From Haliea sp. (GTDB lineage Bacteria > Pseudomonadota > Gammaproteobacteria > Pseudomonadales > Halieaceae), in NCBI GenBank assembly GCA_002692965.1, contig NZNC01000027.1, positions 1 to 62,178 of the forward strand: a stretch of DNA of 62,178 bases, in the 5' to 3' direction. The notes below the pieces were generated by a model. It was not told where the DNA came from, searched no databases, and saw only the letters and a list, made by a program, of their open reading frames with translations. A program made the position numbers and the translations under genes. Below are positions 1 through 9,003 of the stretch, piece after piece. Each line of letters begins with the position of its first letter. Position 1 is the stretch's first letter.

Positions 1-98
1 AGAGAGCTATCGACTGAGACAGAAAACGACCGGTTAGACCAAACCGGGTGGGTCAATTTTATTGGCCAAAAGTGGGTCAAAGTAAATGGCCATTGACA
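1..98. mobile_element. IS21-like insertion sequence, terminal fragment only
   Basis: Read on the minus strand, this stretch begins TGTCAATGG at position 98 and runs off the window edge. It carries two copies of a GTGGGTCAA...TGGCC unit (48-67 and 72-91 on the plus strand), 24 bp apart. A TG terminus followed by several spaced subterminal repeats is typical of IS21-family ends, where the IstA transposase binds. The neighbouring reading frame loses its family similarity exactly here, which supports 98/99 as the insertion junction. The transposase genes and the second end lie outside the window, so the family call rests on the terminus alone. Confidence 0.6.
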
Positions 99-2392
99 TC
101 GTGCAAGCGGTTGTAGATGGCTTCGAGTTTGCTGCCCTTGTCGACGATATGCTCGGGGGTGGTGATCTTGCCGCAGTCGTGCAGCCAGGCGGCAATGCGG
201 AACTCGCGCCACTCGTCCTCACTGCGCAGCTGGAACTGGTCGAAAGGCGGCTTCACGCTGGCCGATGCCCGCTCGGCCAGCATAATGGCGAGCTCGGGGA
301 CACGCTCGCAGTGACCCGCGGTGTAGGGGGATTTGTCATCGATGGCCTCGGCGATGAGCTGAATCACCGCGTCGAGGAAGCGGTGTTGAGAGGCCTCATA
401 CTCTTTCACCGCCTCGGTCATGGTGATCATGGAAACTGACAGATCGTCGATCTCGCGGATCCTGGAAGGCAGGTGTTTGACTTCGCCATAGCGCCGCTGC
501 CGAACCTTGTCGTTCTCCTCGGCCAATTGTCGAATCGGGCCGACAATAGGCGTGGCGAACAACCAGGACAGTGGCAACAGTAGAAGAAGGAGCCCGGCGG
601 TGATCGCCACCGACATCAGCACCCGGTGCATCAGCGGTGCCGTGATCGTGTCGTCCGGCACCAGCACGCCGAAGCGCAGGCCGCCCGCAGGTACCGCAAA
701 GGCCTGCCAGTCACCACCGCGGTAGCGGATGGATTGCAGCGTGCCCGCACGCGCCGGATCGTCGGGCAGTGTCAGCAGGCTGGGGTGGGGGACGACACCG
801 GCCTGCCGGCTTTCGCCGGGGAGGCTGTCATGCAGCCACTTGGCTTCCAGTGCTTGCACCTGCGCCGGCCCGATCGCTGCAATGGCCCGGTTGATGAGTT
901 CGAGCAGCGACTCATCGTCGGGCTGCACCAGGAAATGCAGCTGGTGTGGCATCTCCGCGCGACCCAGGTTGACGGGCTGGTGCCATTGCAGCTCGCCGAG
1001 AAAATGATGACGCTGGATATATCGCATCACCGGGGCGTTATCCAGGGCGGCAAAGGCGTCGCCCGCGAGGACTTTACGCAGGGCACCCAGCGTACTGTCC
1101 GCTTCGACGATATGCAGGCCGGGATACTGCTCCCGAACCATGTCCAGAATCGACCAGCCCCGTGGGATGGCCAGTGAGCGGTCACCCAGCTGGTCCAGGC
1201 CTGAGAGCACGGCCTCGCCCGGCAGCGTCGCGAGGGCATGGGGGAGTTCCGCGTAAGGGGCGCTGACCCGTGCCCACTGGCGGGTTTCAGTGCTGTCCAT
1301 GCCGGCATGCAGCAAGTCCAGATCACCGCTGCGAAATTGCGTCACCAGCTCCGGCCAGGTCAGGCCGTTGGTGAAATGCAACGACAGGCCGGTCATTTCC
1401 TCAATCAACTTGACCACGTCCACGGAATAGCCCTGGGGCTGGCCCTGGAGAGAGTAGTCATAGGGCGGCCAGTCCATTTCATTGGATACCAGCAATGTCC
1501 CTCGGGCGCCTACCCACGATTGTTCATCGTCACTCAGGGCGAAATCCGGGACGGGTATTTGCACCTCCGGGATGGACGGGGGCTCATCGCTGGCTATCAG
1601 CATGCCATCGGGGCGGTACAGGTAGAGTTCGGCCTGGGGGGCGATACTCTGGGATGCCAGCCAGCGGTTGTAGGCCTGGAGTGTCATGTCCATGGCGACG
1701 ACGACCGCCGTATCCGCAATCCGGGTGGCGAGTGTTCGCCCCGGAACACCGGCTTGGGCAAAGAGGTAGGGGTCAGAGAGGTGTGCGGATTGGCTCGCCA
1801 GTGCCTCCCGGTACCAGTCTCGCTGGCGCACGTCATAGCCGGTTGGCTCGGAACGCGAGCGTAGCGGCCGAAGTTCGCGGTCGAGAAACTGGAGTGTGCG
1901 GTGCCGGCCATTGGCGTCGGCTTCGACCGTGACCAACAGCCAGCGCTCGCCCGGTCGTGCATCCTGGCGCTGGCGCATCTCCGGGGACGCCAGGCTCGCC
2001 AGCTGGAACAGGCTGCCATCCGGGGCGCCCAGATACATCGCGTAGAGTAGCGGGTCGGCCTCGAGGACTTCGGCGAAAAGCTGAAGTTGTTCCGGACGTC
2101 CCGCTGCCTCCTGTAGCACGGGGTTCCGGGCGATCAGGCGCAGCAGTCGCCGGTTGCTGGTTTCCCGCTGCTCTATGTCCTCGACCAGGCCGTCCGCGGC
2201 AGCGTTGAACAGTGCGCTGGTAGCAGTGTGTGCCAGATCGCGGCTGAAGTAATACTGCAGGCCGATGGCGACGCATGCCGTGAGGCCTGTTGCCAGGAGG
2301 AAAAAACTCAGCACGGTGACGCGTATGGTCAGGCGCAGTCTGCCAAGGCTGAAATCCATAATCCTGACCGTGTTCTCCGGAACAACCTCCAT
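77..2392 (-). pseudogene. Cache/SBP-HAMP-HD-GYP sensor phosphohydrolase, truncated by IS insertion
   Basis: This is the 5' part of a membrane sensor of the HD-GYP class, which usually hydrolyses cyclic di-GMP. Seen in order: an N-terminal membrane segment, a periplasmic Cache-like region, a type-3 solute-binding domain (around residues 295-535, containing SNEMDWPPYDY), a second membrane segment (about 600-625), a HAMP linker, and the start of the HD domain with TAGHCERV and HDCGK. The frame then enters the insertion sequence after NRLHDV and stops about eight codons later, so the second half of the domain, including GYP, is lost. The start could be the ATG at 2392 or the one at 2359; neither has a well-spaced Shine-Dalgarno. 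The product is probably catalytically dead, although the sensor part could still be made. Confidence 0.8.
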
Positions 2393-2493
2393 ACCTTAGA
2401 TCAGACAGAGGCATGACTGCTACCACGCAGTTGCAGGAAACCGGTGCCGCATCACGTTTTTCGCCACTTCTTCGGCTCCGTTGGCGACCGGTC

Positions 2494-3939
2494 TCAGAGT
2501 ACCGGGGACAACAGCCTGGCAATCCCCATTCCGAGGGGAAACCAGAGTGGCTTGCTCGCCAGCTCTTCCCGGGTGACCTCGCGACACTGTTCGAAGTCCA
2601 GGGTCAGCATACCGGCGACTTCGCTGGCAAAATGCTCGCCATCCACCAGCACGGTGACCTCGAAATTCAGCCGGAAGGAGCGATTGTCGAAGTTGGCTGT
2701 GCCCACTCCCGCCAAGTGGTCGTCCATGAGCACCACTTTCTGGTGCAGGAAGCCGCCCTGGTAGCGATAGACTTTTACCCCGGCGGGAAGCAGCTCGCGG
2801 GTAAAGGACCAGTTCGCCATCCCGACTACGGGGCCATCCGGACGATCCGGGATCATGACCCGCACATCCACGCCGCGCAGGGCCGCCAGCTGCAGGGCCG
2901 CTATGATACCGCGGTCTGGCACGAAGTAGGGGCTGGCGATCCACAGTCGGTGGCGGGCGGAGACAATCAGCTGGAGAAACATCAGGCCGGCTTCCTCCAG
3001 GTGATTCGAGGGGTCGGAGGGGAACACCAGCACGTTGTCGCGCCCGGCCACACTGGCGGGAGGGTGGCGCACCGCCAGGTCGAGGGGGCTGCGGGTGGCC
3101 CAGCGCCAGTCAGTGGCGAAGGCCATCAGCGTTCCCAGAACCGCCGGCCCCTGCAGCTTGAGATGGGTGTCGCGCCAGTGGCCAATACGCGGATGCGTAC
3201 CGAGGTATTCCTCGCCGATATTGTGGCCACCGATCCAGGCACTGTGGCCGTCCACCACCAGGATCTTGCGGTGGTTGCGGAAGTTGAGCTGGAAGCGGTT
3301 GCGGCGCCCCTGTGTGGTATTGAAGGCGGCGACTTGTACCCCCACCCTTCGCAGCTGCCGGCACAGGCGCGTGCGGTGAAAGTTGCGGCTGCCAATCTCG
3401 TCGTAGAGGACGTGAACGCGGACCCCTGCGCGGGCGCGATCGGCGAGCAGCCGACCCAGGCGCTGCCCCAGGCTGTCGTCGCGGATGATATAGGATTCCA
3501 GCAGGATATAGTCCTGGGCGGCGGCGACGCCCTGTAGCATGCTGTCAAAGGTGGCCCGGCCATCCACCAGCAACTGCACCCGGTTGCCCCCGGCAGGCGG
3601 TATGCCCGCCAGGCGGTGCAGCACCCCGAAGATCGGCTCTGCGGGTGTGCTGGGCATCAGGTAACGCTCTACCTCGGAGCGGGTGTCCCGGAGCAGGGCA
3701 CGGGACTCCGCCTCGACGGCCTTGCGCTGCTCGAGATAGCCGTCGAAGCGGTTGCGGCCAAAAATGAGGTAGGCGGGCACCGCCAGATAGGGGATGGCGA
3801 GCAGGGAAATGGTCCAGGCGATTGCCCCCTGTGCCGTGCGGACATTCAGTGTGGCCTCGATCGCCGACGCCAGGGCCAGGGCATAGAAAAGGGCGGCAGC
3901 GACTGCGAGCAACTCCGTGGCATACTGAAGCTCGCCCAC
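2494..3939 (-). CDS. cls: Cardiolipin synthase, phospholipase D family
   Basis: It joins two phosphatidylglycerol molecules into cardiolipin plus glycerol at the inner membrane. The 481-residue length fits the ClsA family. Two hydrophobic segments (about 7-30 and 38-60) precede two complete HKD motifs: H223/K225/D230 (HRKILVVD) and H399/K401/D406 (HQKVVLMD). The start is a GTG at 3939 with a GAGGG element upstream. The gene begins 6 bp after the small membrane protein gene at 3946-4080, so the two are probably co-transcribed. Both catalytic motifs are intact, so activity is expected. Confidence 0.93.
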   Translation of the reverse strand: MGELQYATELLAVAAALFYALALASAIEATLNVRTAQGAIAWTISLLAIPYLAVPAYLIFGRNRFDGYLEQRKAVEAESRALLRDTRSEVERYLMPSTPAEPIFGVLHRLAGIPPAGGNRVQLLVDGRATFDSMLQGVAAAQDYILLESYIIRDDSLGQRLGRLLADRARAGVRVHVLYDEIGSRNFHRTRLCRQLRRVGVQVAAFNTTQGRRNRFQLNFRNHRKILVVDGHSAWIGGHNIGEEYLGTHPRIGHWRDTHLKLQGPAVLGTLMAFATDWRWATRSPLDLAVRHPPASVAGRDNVLVFPSDPSNHLEEAGLMFLQLIVSARHRLWIASPYFVPDRGIIAALQLAALRGVDVRVMIPDRPDGPVVGMANWSFTRELLPAGVKVYRYQGGFLHQKVVLMDDHLAGVGTANFDNRSFRLNFEVTVLVDGEHFASEVAGMLTLDFEQCREVTREELASKPLWFPLGMGIARLLSPVL

Positions 3940-3945
3940 CGGCTT

Positions 3946-4080
3946 TTAGCCCTCGGTCCTTTCCGGCAGGGCGCGCTCCGGCGGCTTGACTTCGCTATCG
4001 GGGGACGGTACGAACTGAATAACGGCGATGATCGTCAGGAACAGCGCCACGGCGATTATCCATAAAACGCGCTTCGCCAC
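3946..4080 (-). CDS. Small single-span membrane protein, hypothetical
   Basis: This is a 44-residue frame with a GTG start at 4080. GAGG lies about 7 bases upstream, whereas the longer in-frame ATG at 4113 has no ribosome-binding site. Residues about 4-24 form one strongly hydrophobic helix, followed by a short charged, proline-rich tail ending ALPERTEG. It sits directly upstream of cardiolipin synthase on the same strand and is divergent from the RND pump, 78 bp away. I do not recognise a family. It may be an accessory of cardiolipin synthase or a stand-alone membrane peptide. Confidence 0.5.
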   Translation of the reverse strand: MAKRVLWIIAVALFLTIIAVIQFVPSPDSEVKPPERALPERTEG

Positions 4081-4158
4081 AGGGTGCCTCGCTTCGCAGT
4101 TTGCGGCCAGCATAGCACCGCGGGCACCACATCGCACGAACAGGAAGGCGGTTTGCCA

Positions 4159-7100
4159 ATGGACAGGATCATTGCCTATACCCTCGGTGGTGGTTTGCCG
4201 CGAGCGCTTTTTCTGCTGGGGGTGTTTGCCGGTTTTCTGTCCCTGCTCTATACCCCGCGAGAGGAAGAGCCGCAGATTGTGGTGCCGGTGGTGGATGTCA
4301 GCGTCCAGGCACCCGGACTGGATGCCGCTCAGGTGGAGCGCCAGGTGGCAATTCCCCTGGAAAAGCTGCTGGCGCAGATTCCCGGCGTGGAGCATGTCTA
4401 CTCCACCGCGAGCAGTGGCCAGGCCTCGGTAATCCTGTCTTTCTTCGTTGGTGAGGATCGCGAGCAGTCTCTGCTTAATGCCTACAACAAGCTCTATTCC
4501 AACCAGCACCGGATTCCGGCGGTGGTCAGCCGGTGGCAGCTGCGGCCGGTGGAAGTGGACGACGTGCCCATTGTGGTGCTGGGGCTCTGGTCCGACGCGC
4601 CCGGGCGCTATAGCGACTTCGAGCTGCGACGTTTTGCCGACGAGATCTCCACCCGGTTACAGGGGCTCCCCGATACCGGCGAAGTAACCGTGGTGGGCGG
4701 GCGGCCGCGGCAGGTGCGCATCCTGCCGGATCCGGAAAGCCTGTCTGCACGGCGCACCACCACCAGCGACATCGTCACGGCGCTGCAGCTGTCCAATCAG
4801 CTGCAGCGGGTCGGGCGCTGGTCCTTCAACAATGAATCGATTCTGCTGGAGAGCGGCGATGCCCTGCGCGACCCTCAAAGTCTGCCGCGGCTGGTGATCA
4901 ACGTCATCGACGGCACACCGGTTTACCTGCGGGATGTGGCGCGAATCGAGGACGGCCCCGCCGAGGCGGAGTCCTACACCTGGATCCAGTTCAATCAGCC
5001 GGAGCCGGCTGCCTCGCCGACACCCGGGGAGCGCTACCCGATGGTGGCCCTGGCGGTGGCCAAGCAGCCTGGCAGCAACGCGGTTGCCGTGGCGGAGCAT
5101 GTGCATGCCGAAATGGCTCGGCTGGCGGCGGAGCTGCTGCCTTCGGATATGCACATTGAGGTGCTGCGAGACTACGGCCAGACCGCGGACGAGAAGGTCA
5201 ACAACCTGACCAGCAGCCTGGGTTTTGCGGTGCTGACGGTCGTGGCCTTCATCAGTGTATTCCTGGGCTGGCGCGCGGGCCTGGTGGTGGGCCTGGCGGT
5301 GCCGGTCTGCTACGGCATTACTCTGGCCCTGGACATGGCCTTTGGCTACACCATCAACCGGGTGACGCTGTTTGCCCTGATCCTCGCCCTCGGCTTGCTG
5401 GTGGATGACCCGATTACCGGCGTCGACAATATCGTCCGCAAGCTGTCCGAGGGCGTCGGGTCGCGCAGTGAGCGGATTATCGCCGCGATGGCGGAAATTC
5501 GCATACCGCTGCTGATGTCGACCTTGACCATCGTGGTGGCTTTCCTGCCCCTGGCCTTCATCACCGGGATGATGGGGCCCTACATGGCGCCGATGGCCTT
5601 CAATGTGCCCGTCGCGGTGATCAGCAGCACCCTGGTGGCCTTCCTGCTGACTCCCTGGTTGGCGAGCCGCATGCTGCCCTCGGCCGGCAGCGAGGCCCTG
5701 CAGGACATGCTGCCGCCGGAGGGTGCACGGGACTCCCTCTACGCCCGCTGGCTGCGTCCGCTGCTGGCGAGCCGGCGCCGGGCCAGGCTGGTGGTCTGGG
5801 TCGCGGTGTTGCTGTTCCTGCTGACGGCCGCGCTGCCGGTATTCCGGCTGGTGCCCCTGAAGTTGTTGCCCTATGACAACAAGAACGAGGTGCAGGTGCT
5901 GGTGGATATGCCGGAGTCTGCCTCCCTGGAGGCGACCGCCGCGGTGTCCCAGCGGGTGGCCCAGGCCCTGCTGCGAGTGCCCGAAGTACAGGCGGTGGCA
6001 GCGTTCGTCGGTGAGCCCTCGCCGATTGACTTCAACGGCATGGTGCGTCGCCACTACCAGCGCCAGGCACCTTACCTGGCCGATCTGCGCCTGACCCTGG
6101 TGGACAAGCTGCAGCGGGAGCACCAGTCCCACGCGGTGGTGCTGCGCCTGCGGGAATTGCTGGCGCCACTGGAGCAGGACGGTGTCCGGCTCAAGGTAGT
6201 GGAGGTGCCACCCGGTCCGCCGGTCATGAGCACCCTGGTGGCTGAGGTCTACGGGGATACGCTCACGCCCTACCGCGACCAGCAGGCAAGCGCACAATTG
6301 TTGGCACAGCGTCTTGAACGGGAGCCGCATGTGGTGGAGGTGGACACCAGTGTCGAGGATCCCCAGCGGCGCTGGCGCTTTGTGACCGACAAGACCAAGG
6401 CGGCACTGTCCGGAGTTGCTACCGCAGATATCAATCAATTGCTGGCCATGGCCAATGCCGGTCAGGTGGCCGGTTACCTGCAGGTACCCAGTGAGGCGCA
6501 GCCCCTGCCGCTGGTGCTGCGTCTGCCCCAGGCACAGCGGGTTTCCCTGCACGATCTGCAACGTCTGCAGCTCAAGGGGCGTCCCGGGATTACGCAGTCC
6601 TTGAGCCCGGAGGGGCTGGACGCCGCGCCGCAGCCCCTGGTGGCGCTGGGCGAACTCGGGCATTTCGAAGAGCTGACAGCCGAGCGCAGTATCCATCGCA
6701 AGGATCTGCAGCCGGTGGTCTATGTGACCGCCGAACTGTCCGGGCGCCCCCCCGCGGAAGTGATTGCCGACCTGGTTGCCGATCGCGGCCAGCCCCCGGG
6801 GGAAGGCAATGACTGGACGTCCAGGACCTATTTGAATGCCGGGGGTGGGGACGGTTGGTCACCCTTGTCCGGCACCGAGGTCCGCTGGACTGGTGAGGGG
6901 GAGTGGCGGATTACCGTGGATGTCTTCCGCGACATGGGCCTGGCCTTTGCCTTTGCCCTGGTGGCGATTTTCTTCCTGCTGCGTGTTCAGACGGGCTCGG
7001 TGGCGCTGTCGCTGATCATCATGGCGGCCATTCCTCTCACGGTGATCGGCATCATGCCGGGCTTCTGGGCCATGAATGCTGTCGGCGAGCGGATGGTCGC

Positions 7101-7464
7101 CGGCGCGCCGGATCCGGTGTTGTTCACCGCTACGGCGATGATCGGCATGATAGCCCTGGCTGGCATCGTGGTGCGCAATTCCCTGATCCTGATCGAGTTT
7201 GTCACCCAGGCCCGCGACGCCAGCATGTCCATCGTGGATGCCCTGCTGGAGGCGGGCACGGTGCGCATGCGGCCGGTACTGCTGACGGCGGGAACTACCT
7301 TGCTGGGCAACCTGGTGATTACCCTGGACCCGGTGTTCAGTGGCCTGGCCCTTGCAATTATCTTCGGTATTCTCGCGTCCACCCTGCTTACCCTGGTGGT
7401 GATCCCGGTGGTTTATTTGCTGGTCTTCGACAAGCCCGCGGCGGAGGGGGCGGCCCATGAATAA
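4159..7464 (+). CDS. RND-family efflux transporter, inner-membrane permease
   Basis: This is an HAE1/AcrB-type proton-driven exporter of 1101 residues, slightly longer than AcrB. It shows an N-terminal membrane helix (about 12-32), a large periplasmic porter domain, a central helix bundle with the proton-relay pair D416/D417 in LLVDDPITGVDNI, and a second repeat with the same layout from about residue 550. The start is the ATG at 4159 behind AGGAAGG; an upstream in-frame ATG at 4084 would add 25 residues that do not look like a family N-terminus. The membrane-fusion gene follows with an 8-bp overlap. No outer-membrane channel gene is adjacent. The substrate cannot be read from sequence. Confidence 0.9.
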   Translation: MDRIIAYTLGGGLPRALFLLGVFAGFLSLLYTPREEEPQIVVPVVDVSVQAPGLDAAQVERQVAIPLEKLLAQIPGVEHVYSTASSGQASVILSFFVGEDREQSLLNAYNKLYSNQHRIPAVVSRWQLRPVEVDDVPIVVLGLWSDAPGRYSDFELRRFADEISTRLQGLPDTGEVTVVGGRPRQVRILPDPESLSARRTTTSDIVTALQLSNQLQRVGRWSFNNESILLESGDALRDPQSLPRLVINVIDGTPVYLRDVARIEDGPAEAESYTWIQFNQPEPAASPTPGERYPMVALAVAKQPGSNAVAVAEHVHAEMARLAAELLPSDMHIEVLRDYGQTADEKVNNLTSSLGFAVLTVVAFISVFLGWRAGLVVGLAVPVCYGITLALDMAFGYTINRVTLFALILALGLLVDDPITGVDNIVRKLSEGVGSRSERIIAAMAEIRIPLLMSTLTIVVAFLPLAFITGMMGPYMAPMAFNVPVAVISSTLVAFLLTPWLASRMLPSAGSEALQDMLPPEGARDSLYARWLRPLLASRRRARLVVWVAVLLFLLTAALPVFRLVPLKLLPYDNKNEVQVLVDMPESASLEATAAVSQRVAQALLRVPEVQAVAAFVGEPSPIDFNGMVRRHYQRQAPYLADLRLTLVDKLQREHQSHAVVLRLRELLAPLEQDGVRLKVVEVPPGPPVMSTLVAEVYGDTLTPYRDQQASAQLLAQRLEREPHVVEVDTSVEDPQRRWRFVTDKTKAALSGVATADINQLLAMANAGQVAGYLQVPSEAQPLPLVLRLPQAQRVSLHDLQRLQLKGRPGITQSLSPEGLDAAPQPLVALGELGHFEELTAERSIHRKDLQPVVYVTAELSGRPPAEVIADLVADRGQPPGEGNDWTSRTYLNAGGGDGWSPLSGTEVRWTGEGEWRITVDVFRDMGLAFAFALVAIFFLLRVQTGSVALSLIIMAAIPLTVIGIMPGFWAMNAVGERMVAGAPDPVLFTATAMIGMIALAGIVVRNSLILIEFVTQARDASMSIVDALLEAGTVRMRPVLLTAGTTLLGNLVITLDPVFSGLALAIIFGILASTLLTLVVIPVVYLLVFDKPAAEGAAHE

Positions 7465-8536
7465 TTTGCGTACCTGGGGGCTGGCGGGGCTCGCTGTCCT
7501 CGGCCTGGTGCTGGTGGTGGCCTGGATGGCGGGCGTGTTCGAGGATCAGATTGCACCCGGGCTGGAACCTCGGCCGCTCAGTGACAGTGATGTGGTCTGG
7601 ACCGTGGCGCTGCAATCACTGCCGGTCTTCGAGCCAGTCACGGGGTCGGTGGAGGCCAAGCAGGCCACGCTGGTCTCTTCCCGCACCCTGGCGCGGATCG
7701 AACGGATCCATGTGCGCGCCGGTGACCGAATTACCGAAGGTGATCTGCTGATCGAACTCGAGCAGTCAGACCTGCAGGCGCGGGTGGCCCAGGCGAGGGA
7801 GCAGGTGAATGCCATTTCGGCGCGCCTGGCGGAAGCCGAACGCAATCTGCGCCGGGCAATCGAGCTGCAGCAACGGGGCCTGCTGGCGACCGCGGACCGG
7901 GAAGCGGCCCAGGCCAACCGCGACACCCTGCAGGCGGAGCTGGACAGCGCCCAGCAGGCACGCAAGGAGGCCGAGGCGGCCCTGTCCTGGGCGAGCATTC
8001 GCTCGCCGATCGACGGCCGTGTGGTCGATCGCTTCGCGGAGCCCGGGGACATGGCCTCGCCGGGCATGCGACTGCTGTCACTCTACAACCCCATGAGCCT
8101 GCGCGCCGAGGCACAGGTTCGCGAGCATCTGGCATTGTCCCTGGCGGTGGGGCAAAAGCTGCAGGTGGATCTGCCGGCGCTATCCTTGCAGGTGGAAGGC
8201 AGTATCGAGGAGATTGTACCCGCGGCGCAGCCCGGTTCGCGCAGCTTCCAGATCAAGGTGCGCCTGCCCTACGACGAGCGCCTGTTGCCGGGCATGTACG
8301 CCCGGGTAGCGATTCCCGCGGGTGAGGAGCGTCATCTGCGGGTGCCGGAGCATCTGGTGGCCCAGGTGGGTCAGCTGTACATGGCTCGAGTGCTGGGGCC
8401 GGAAGGCCCCGAGCGGCGCTTCCTGCGCCTGGGCAAGCGCGAGGACGACGGGCTGGTAGAAGTGCTTGCTGGCCTGGAGGAGGGGGACCGTATCCTGCCT
8501 TTGAGGGCGGGTTGCCCCGCTCTCTCGGAGTGCTGA
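7457..8536 (+). CDS. RND efflux periplasmic adaptor (membrane-fusion protein)
   Basis: This is a 359-residue HlyD/AcrA-type adaptor linking the RND pump to an outer-membrane channel. An N-terminal membrane anchor (about 5-27) is followed by a lipoyl/barrel half with HVRAGDRITEGDLL, an alpha-helical hairpin of about 70 residues, the second lipoyl half (SPIDGRVVDRFAEPGDMAS), and beta-barrel and membrane-proximal regions. It overlaps the permease stop, which indicates translational coupling. The order permease then adaptor is the reverse of the usual arrangement. The gene ends 44 bp from the stop of the convergent ketosteroid-isomerase-like gene. Confidence 0.9.
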   Translation: MNNLRTWGLAGLAVLGLVLVVAWMAGVFEDQIAPGLEPRPLSDSDVVWTVALQSLPVFEPVTGSVEAKQATLVSSRTLARIERIHVRAGDRITEGDLLIELEQSDLQARVAQAREQVNAISARLAEAERNLRRAIELQQRGLLATADREAAQANRDTLQAELDSAQQARKEAEAALSWASIRSPIDGRVVDRFAEPGDMASPGMRLLSLYNPMSLRAEAQVREHLALSLAVGQKLQVDLPALSLQVEGSIEEIVPAAQPGSRSFQIKVRLPYDERLLPGMYARVAIPAGEERHLRVPEHLVAQVGQLYMARVLGPEGPERRFLRLGKREDDGLVEVLAGLEEGDRILPLRAGCPALSEC

Positions 8537-8553
8537 GGCGCGCTCGGCAACCC

Positions 8554-8571
8554 GCCCCCGAGACCGGGGGC
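8554..8571. terminator. GC hairpin between convergent genes
   Basis: GCCCCCG at 8554-8560 pairs with CGGGGGC at 8565-8571 around the loop AGAC, in the 44-bp gap between two convergent stop codons. There is no T-run on either side, so it may only aid termination or protect 3' ends rather than act as a full intrinsic terminator. Confidence 0.35.
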
Positions 8572-8580
8572 TGCCCGCTA

Positions 8581-8940
8581 TTACAGCTGGCGCAGGTTGT
8601 CCGGGCCCCAGTAGGCTTTCATGGCGGTGATTTTACCTTCGTCATTGAATTCAAAGACGTCGATGACTTCGATTTCCATGCCCGGCAGGCTGACCTTGAA
8701 GGGAAAGGCCATGGCGTTACCGGCACAGCGGGCGGGGCCGGTCAGGGTCAGCTTCGCCCCTGCGCCCAGGGAGTTTTCATAGAAGGTGCAGATCGCGTCG
8801 AGGCCGCGATGTACCTCGGTGCCGACGGGATCTTCCACCGTAGCATCCTCGGCGTACATACCGCGAATGATGCTGATGTCGCTTTTTTCAAAGGCTTCCA
8901 CGTAGCGCTCGGCCATGGCGACCTTGTCCTTGTTATCCAT
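8581..8940 (-). CDS. Ketosteroid isomerase-like enzyme (steroid delta-isomerase/NTF2 fold)
   Basis: This 119-residue protein aligns along its length with bacterial 3-oxo-delta5-steroid isomerase, which moves a steroid double bond from C5-C6 to C4-C5. All three catalytic positions are present: Y13 in ERYVEAF, D37 in ATVEDPVGT (the general base) and the acidic residue in VIDVFEF (about D94). It is the last gene of a minus-strand set after two acyl-CoA dehydrogenases, 63 bp downstream of the second. This context suggests steroid or related polycyclic substrates. NTF2-fold proteins are promiscuous, so the exact substrate is inferred. Confidence 0.75.
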   Translation of the reverse strand: MDNKDKVAMAERYVEAFEKSDISIIRGMYAEDATVEDPVGTEVHRGLDAICTFYENSLGAGAKLTLTGPARCAGNAMAFPFKVSLPGMEIEVIDVFEFNDEGKITAMKAYWGPDNLRQL

Positions 8941-9003
8941 TTGGTTTTTCCTGTGCTGGGTTGAGGGATCCGCGGCTGCCCGCCGGCAGCCGCGGGTCGC
9001 GAC

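Noticed and set aside
4657-6696. 679-residue open frame on the minus strand of the RND gene
   Set aside because: His/Gln-rich composition typical of the antisense of a GC-rich gene; no domain, and the plus strand holds a clear RND pump.
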